58,555 bases of DNA from Seison nebaliae (Eukaryota > Rotifera > Pararotatoria > Seisonacea > Seisonidae): contig JALJEE010003272.1 of assembly GCA_023231475.1 (NCBI GenBank), positions 1 to 58,555 on the forward strand, read 5' to 3'. Position 1 is the first letter of the stretch, and each line of letters opens with the position of its first letter. Below the pieces are notes generated by a model, which searched no databases, had not been told where the DNA came from, and saw only the letters and a list, made by a program, of their open reading frames with translations. The position numbers and the translations under genes are program-made. Shown here piece after piece: positions 54,901 through 58,555 of this stretch.

Positions 54901-56565
54901 CATGTGAAGTTCAGGAACAGATGGAATCGGTGGTAACAAGATGTCGTCCCGATTATAATTGGATGGATGATGATACGAAAGATTATAATGAACATTGGAT
55001 CCTCCAAGCGAAATATGCACCGACAACTACTACAAAACCAAAATTTCAATTAGGTGATGAAATATCATTAGGTGATATGGAATTGTTGACCGTTTCCGAA
55101 TCAGATTCAACCGCCACATTTTCTGATGAAATCGTAAGAACAACAACAACAGTCAATCCTTTAGATTCTCTCAATTCGACGATGGATCCGAAAAATATTA
55201 TGAATCTACCCGAACTCAAACGAGATCATACGCCATGGGAATATCAGAATTCGGTTCTATTGAAAAGTGTACCGTTTGTGGGTCGATATAATAATTATAA
55301 AGGTGGTGGTTATGTCATTCAATTAGGTAGGAGTGACAAACGATCGAAGAAAGCGTTGAAAGAATTGAGAGAGAAAGATTGGTTGGATCAATTATCACGT
55401 TCTTTATTCATAGAATTTACGGTATATAATGCACAAGCAAATTTGTTCGCTTCCGTTACATTAGTGGCGGAGATTTCCGCCATCGGTGCCATAGAACCGT
55501 TTTATACAGTGAAAGTGTTTAGACTTTATGATTTCATTGGAGATTTCGCATTCATCGTTCTCTTATTTCAATTATTGTTTTTGGGATTCTTCATCTATTT
55601 TCTCGTTCATATGATTCTCACAATGAGAGTGAAAGGATTCCGAGAATATTTTATGGGATTTTGGGACTTGGTCGAATTTTTCATGAACATTCTCGGCATT
55701 CTCAGTATTACAATGTACGCGTTGAAAAAGATCTGGACAAGTCAAGCTATAAAAATCGTGAAAGAGAGTGCTTTGGGTGAATTCGTCAACTTTAACGCCA
55801 TCGCTCAATGGGACGAAGCGTTTACGATGGTTGTGGGTTTATTGTCGTTTTGCGGAATTTTGAAATTTCTCAAAATGTTACGATTCAACAAACGGATCAG
55901 TATGTTGAGTGATACGTTAAAATTGGCAGTTGCTGATTTACGAAATTTTGCATTTGCTTTCTTCATCTTCTTCTTTGCATATATCCAGTTTATGGTTCTA
56001 GTGTTCGGTAGCCATCTTTGGGATTATCGAAGTTTTTTGGTTTCTTTCGAATCTTTATTCGCCTTCTTAATGGGAGCATTTAAATTCGACGAAATTATCA
56101 ATGTCAATTGGACAATGGGAGTTCTCTTCTTTGTCTCCTTTACTACTTTAGTCTATATGTTATTATTAACCATCTTCCTGGCCATCATCAACGATTCCTT
56201 CGCTACGGTAAAGAATAATGCGTCTCTCCAGACGAATGATTATGAAGTGATGGAATATATTTGGCAAAATATCAACGAGAAGAGACACAAAATTAAGAAG
56301 CGTATTGATCACAATCGAAATCGAACTAAAGAAACTCTCCAACATTTACCCAAAGTGGATACGACTCTCATCGAGGAGGAAAGTATGGATAGCAAGATGA
56401 AAAATAAGAAAAGCGAATTATGGACAGTCAACAAAGAATTATATCGTCGAGAAGATTCGAAAGAAAAAAGTTTTGTTTTAAATATGTTTATTATTCTACT
56501 AAAAAAATGTAAATTTCTTTTAGGCTTCGATGAGATCTAAAATTCGAGTATATTATTTAGCTTGA
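45982..56565 (+). CDS. Polycystin-1-like receptor/channel (LamG-like, PKD, GAIN/GPS, PLAT, 11 TM)
   Basis: Seven exons: 45982-46209, 46286-46492, 46539-52406, 52454-52640, 52694-54805, 54898-56474, 56524-56565, giving about 3406 aa. It begins with a signal peptide (MFLIISILYFFLMPNGQVLS). A LamG/pentraxin-like module lies at about 77-175 and one PKD repeat near 403-443 (WVDWGDGT). A long REJ-like ectodomain carries an 18-Thr tract near 1580. The GPS reads CRYW, NWKTDGC and CLCNHLTAFG, with cleavage predicted at L2222/T2223. PLAT follows at about 2297-2410. The TOP-type loop (RVGPARIKQQRVKPDSC, joined across intron 5) and a polycystin channel domain (about 3040-3300) close the protein. Layout resembles PKD1 and nematode LOV-1, which act in ciliary sensing. 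The last intron is stop-free; unspliced the frame ends at 56540. Confidence 0.9.
50844..50897 (+). repeat. 18-codon poly-threonine tract in the polycystin ectodomain
   Basis: Eighteen Thr codons in a row using ACA, ACC, ACG and ACT. The mixed codons argue for selection on a mucin-like Thr stretch (likely O-glycosylated) rather than a young ACA microsatellite. Confidence 0.85.
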
Positions 56566-56799
56566 AAAATCAATCAAAAAATAAGATTTTTTTATTTCAG
56601 TTCTCTTACTGAATGAACTTCTCTTCATCATCTACTTTTTTAGAAATATTCATATACTTATTTAAAAGCAAATGTGAATTGAATAAAAAATTTAGATCAA
56701 ACACATACTGAAATGACTCTTTTATTTTCTTATCAATGTTTTCTTCAGAATATGATTCTTAAAAAAAATCCACATTGATTTCTGTTTTCCCCTTTTGAC

Positions 56800-58048
56800 T
56801 AATCGGAGCAGTTTAATTGTTGGTGATTTGAATATATTCGATGGATAGTAAGATAAAGTTCATGAAAAAAGTTCGTTTCATTGAACGTCTCTATAAGGAG
56901 TCATATGGACAAGTGAAAGTAAACCAGGAGGTCGGAAATGAGTTATATATTAACAAGGGTCTAAGACAAGGCTCAACTTTGGCACCTTGGTTGTTTGGGA
57001 AGATTATACATGAAGTTATTGATTTAATCAACCGTCGCTTCTCTTTCTCAATTGATGATAAGTGTTTTCCGGCTCTATATGCATATGCGGATGATATGGT
57101 TAATTCATGAAGAACTTCTGAGATGTGCTATAAAATGTAATAATTCGAAATCGAAATTGTTAACGAATATTAAACTGAATGAAAGAGATATTCCTCATAA
57201 TGAATACTCTTAATACATAATTCGTATAAATGTAATGACAGCAAATTTCTTAGTTGTTATTTAAACTGTAAGAAAAAGAGTCCTGCAACCATATATCATA
57301 TTAGATGTAAGTTTATTAGAGCTTTTCACTCAATTAATCATCGATGTAAATACTTTCAGATTTCTCTAAAAATGAAATTTTTAGAGGTCTACAGGCAGCT
57401 ATATCCTTTTCAATGAAATCAATGTACGCTTTAGATAGAGCATATAATCGGTGCATTCGAAGTTTATTAGGTAACTACTGTGAGTATAACTCATTTTTTT
57501 TATAAAAGAAATGAGTCTATAAGATTTAGTCGATGTTAACTCAAAACGAACAAAATACTTTATCAATTTTATTCTTTCTAACTTACTTTTGAGTCCATGT
57601 CGACTAAATATTATAGACTCATTTTTTTTATAAAAAAATAGTTAAATTTGAGTTATACTCACACTAGGCCCTAGTGACTAGGGGTTGTAAACGTTCGTTT
57701 TCAAGAGCATTTACGTTCTCCATTGTCGATCTTCCTCCGTTTCCGATTTTTCTTTACTGGAGGGGATGCATGTTTCAGAATTTCCTATTCCTTCTTTTAA
57801 CGATTTACTACCACTGACGTCTCAATTGTCGTTTTTCTGTTCGTACCATACTCTTTCGAAGCCTATCCGGTTGTACAATGCAAGAGAATTAATAGATGAA
57901 TTCTCCTTCGAATACTTGGTTCTTGACAATCTAAAAAGTCATTTGCCAAGATGCCGTAAACTAATTTCCAACGACCAACGTCGTGAATTTTTAATTTTTA
58001 TTTATCAATTACCCTATAGGGATTTACATTTACAATAAAAAAAAAAAT
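56800..58048 (+). mobile_element. LINE fragment, same family as 32637-34848, interrupted by an inverted-repeat element
   Basis: Starts with an endonuclease trace (LIVGDLN near 56810) that jumps directly to reverse transcriptase sequence, implying an internal deletion. RT traces are NKGLRQGSTLAPWLF near 56960 and YAYADDMV near 57085. The C-terminal part (YALDRAYNRCIRSLLGNY) is cut at 57478 by the 57479-57663 insertion and resumes as GCKRSFSRAF. It ends in LPYRDLHLQ followed by AATAAAAAAAAAAATAAAA. Matching segments in the other copy (RTYNRTIRLLLGCC, LPRGDLIP plus A-tail) show both come from one family. It has stops and frameshifts and is dead. Confidence 0.8.
57479..57663. mobile_element. 185-bp MITE-like element with long terminal inverted repeats
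   Basis: The left end TGTGAGTATAACTCA is the exact reverse complement of the right end. The inverted repeat continues imperfectly for about 60 bases, including TGAGTCTATAAGATTTAGTCGA against TCGACTAAATATTATAGACTCA. The centre (about 60 bases) is non-coding. It splits the LINE reading frame, so it inserted after the LINE. A target duplication is unclear: CTA occurs on both sides but is offset by one base. Confidence 0.8.
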
Positions 58049-58178
58049 AAAAAAATTTTTCGTAAAAATATTTATTGTGACTCATGAAATGGTAAAAAGT
58101 TTTAAAAATCAGTTACATAGGCAATAGAAGTTCTTGAAGAGATTGAGTAAAATTAAAGGAAATGAAAATGAAAGATTT

Positions 58179-58283
58179 TTATTTGATGATTGAATGAACG
58201 AGGAGAGTGAAAGTAATCATAACAATAATAAAGACAAAATGGACAAAATAAGGAGGAACATGTTGAGGACGAGGACAAGACAT
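58179..58283 (-). CDS. Candidate 34-aa membrane microprotein
   Basis: ATG at 58283 opens a 34-residue frame starting MSCPRPQHVPPYFVHFVFII and ending in a hydrophobic helix plus a short polar end (VHSIIK). A polar, Pro-rich head followed by one helix of about 20 residues is the build of known small single-helix regulators such as the sarcolipin class, but I see no sequence match. An AATAAA on the same strand lies about 110 bases downstream of the stop (near 58063-58068), consistent with a short transcript. A longer overlapping frame on this strand (58153-58368) is Ser/Phe/Cys-biased and looks like a shadow. Evidence is modest. Confidence 0.3.
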   Translation of the reverse strand: MSCPRPQHVPPYFVHFVFIIVMITFTLLVHSIIK

Positions 58284-58555
58284 TTTTACTGATAAATGAG
58301 ATGAATAGACGATATAATATAAAGATAGAAAGCAGGAGAAAAGGAGAGATGCAAGTTAAATGCCTCAATCAATCCGTTTACATCTCAACTGGAACTATCC
58401 ATCAGAATATTGACATCGTCGAAAAAAATAAAAGTGATATCTATTAGTAAAATTTGGGAGGAGATTGGACTCCAATAAAGGACAAAATATCATTGGAATA
58501 ATTAATAGTTCTCCTCATTCAAAAATGAACAAAATTTTGTATTATTTTACTTACA

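Noticed and set aside
1-58555. CRISPR arrays, tRNA genes, U12-type introns
   Set aside because: No regularly spaced direct repeats, no tRNA T-arm/A-box pairs and no RTATCCTT donors were seen in the parts I scanned; weak tRNAs could be missed by eye.

Overview
This is a gene-dense, AT-rich window from a metazoan nuclear genome. That follows from the gene set: a giant WDFY3/Alfy-type BEACH protein, a polycystin-1-like receptor/channel, a QRICH1/ZMYM-type protein, Acinus, DMAP1, LAS1, eS19, V-ATPase subunit e, TMEM208 and a CCA-adding enzyme. Genes lie on both strands, introns are mostly 40-55 nt, and two convergent genes are separated by one base. The exact lineage (a small-genome invertebrate, for example a mite) cannot be fixed by eye.

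Layout. 1-183: N-terminus of an AT-hook protein (-). 627-2393: RING-like protein (+). 3170-6805: leucine-rich-repeat protein with two tandem-repeat blocks (+), convergent with LAS1 (-, 6807-7652). DMAP1 follows (-, 7797-9703), and immediately upstream of it on the same strand sits a U6atac minor-spliceosome snRNA (9764-9852). Acinus (+, nine exons) spans 10262-13201. A small Cys-rich membrane protein (+) and eS19 (-) come next, then about 2.2 kb without recognisable genes. WDFY3/Alfy (+) occupies 17000-32131, nearly all in one 14.9-kb exon. A dead LINE lies at 32.6-34.8 kb. TRNT1 (-), V-ATPase e (-), an unrecognised 1001-aa protein (+), TMEM208 (+, five exons) and a QRICH1/ZMYM-like protein (-, eight exons) run to 44.4 kb. 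Polycystin-1-like (+, seven exons) runs from 45982 to about 56565. The right end holds a second fragment of the same LINE family, interrupted by a 185-bp inverted-repeat element, and a possible 34-aa membrane microprotein.

Main observation. I reconstructed 30 introns in eight genes by reading frame and, where possible, protein homology. Every one starts GTT. None has the usual GTRAGT donor, +5 G is not conserved, and the acceptor is only AG after a T-rich stretch. Together with Acinus (a splicing/EJC factor) and a U6atac gene in the same window, this suggests a lineage with an altered 5' splice-site code, testable in its U1/U6 snRNAs and transcripts.
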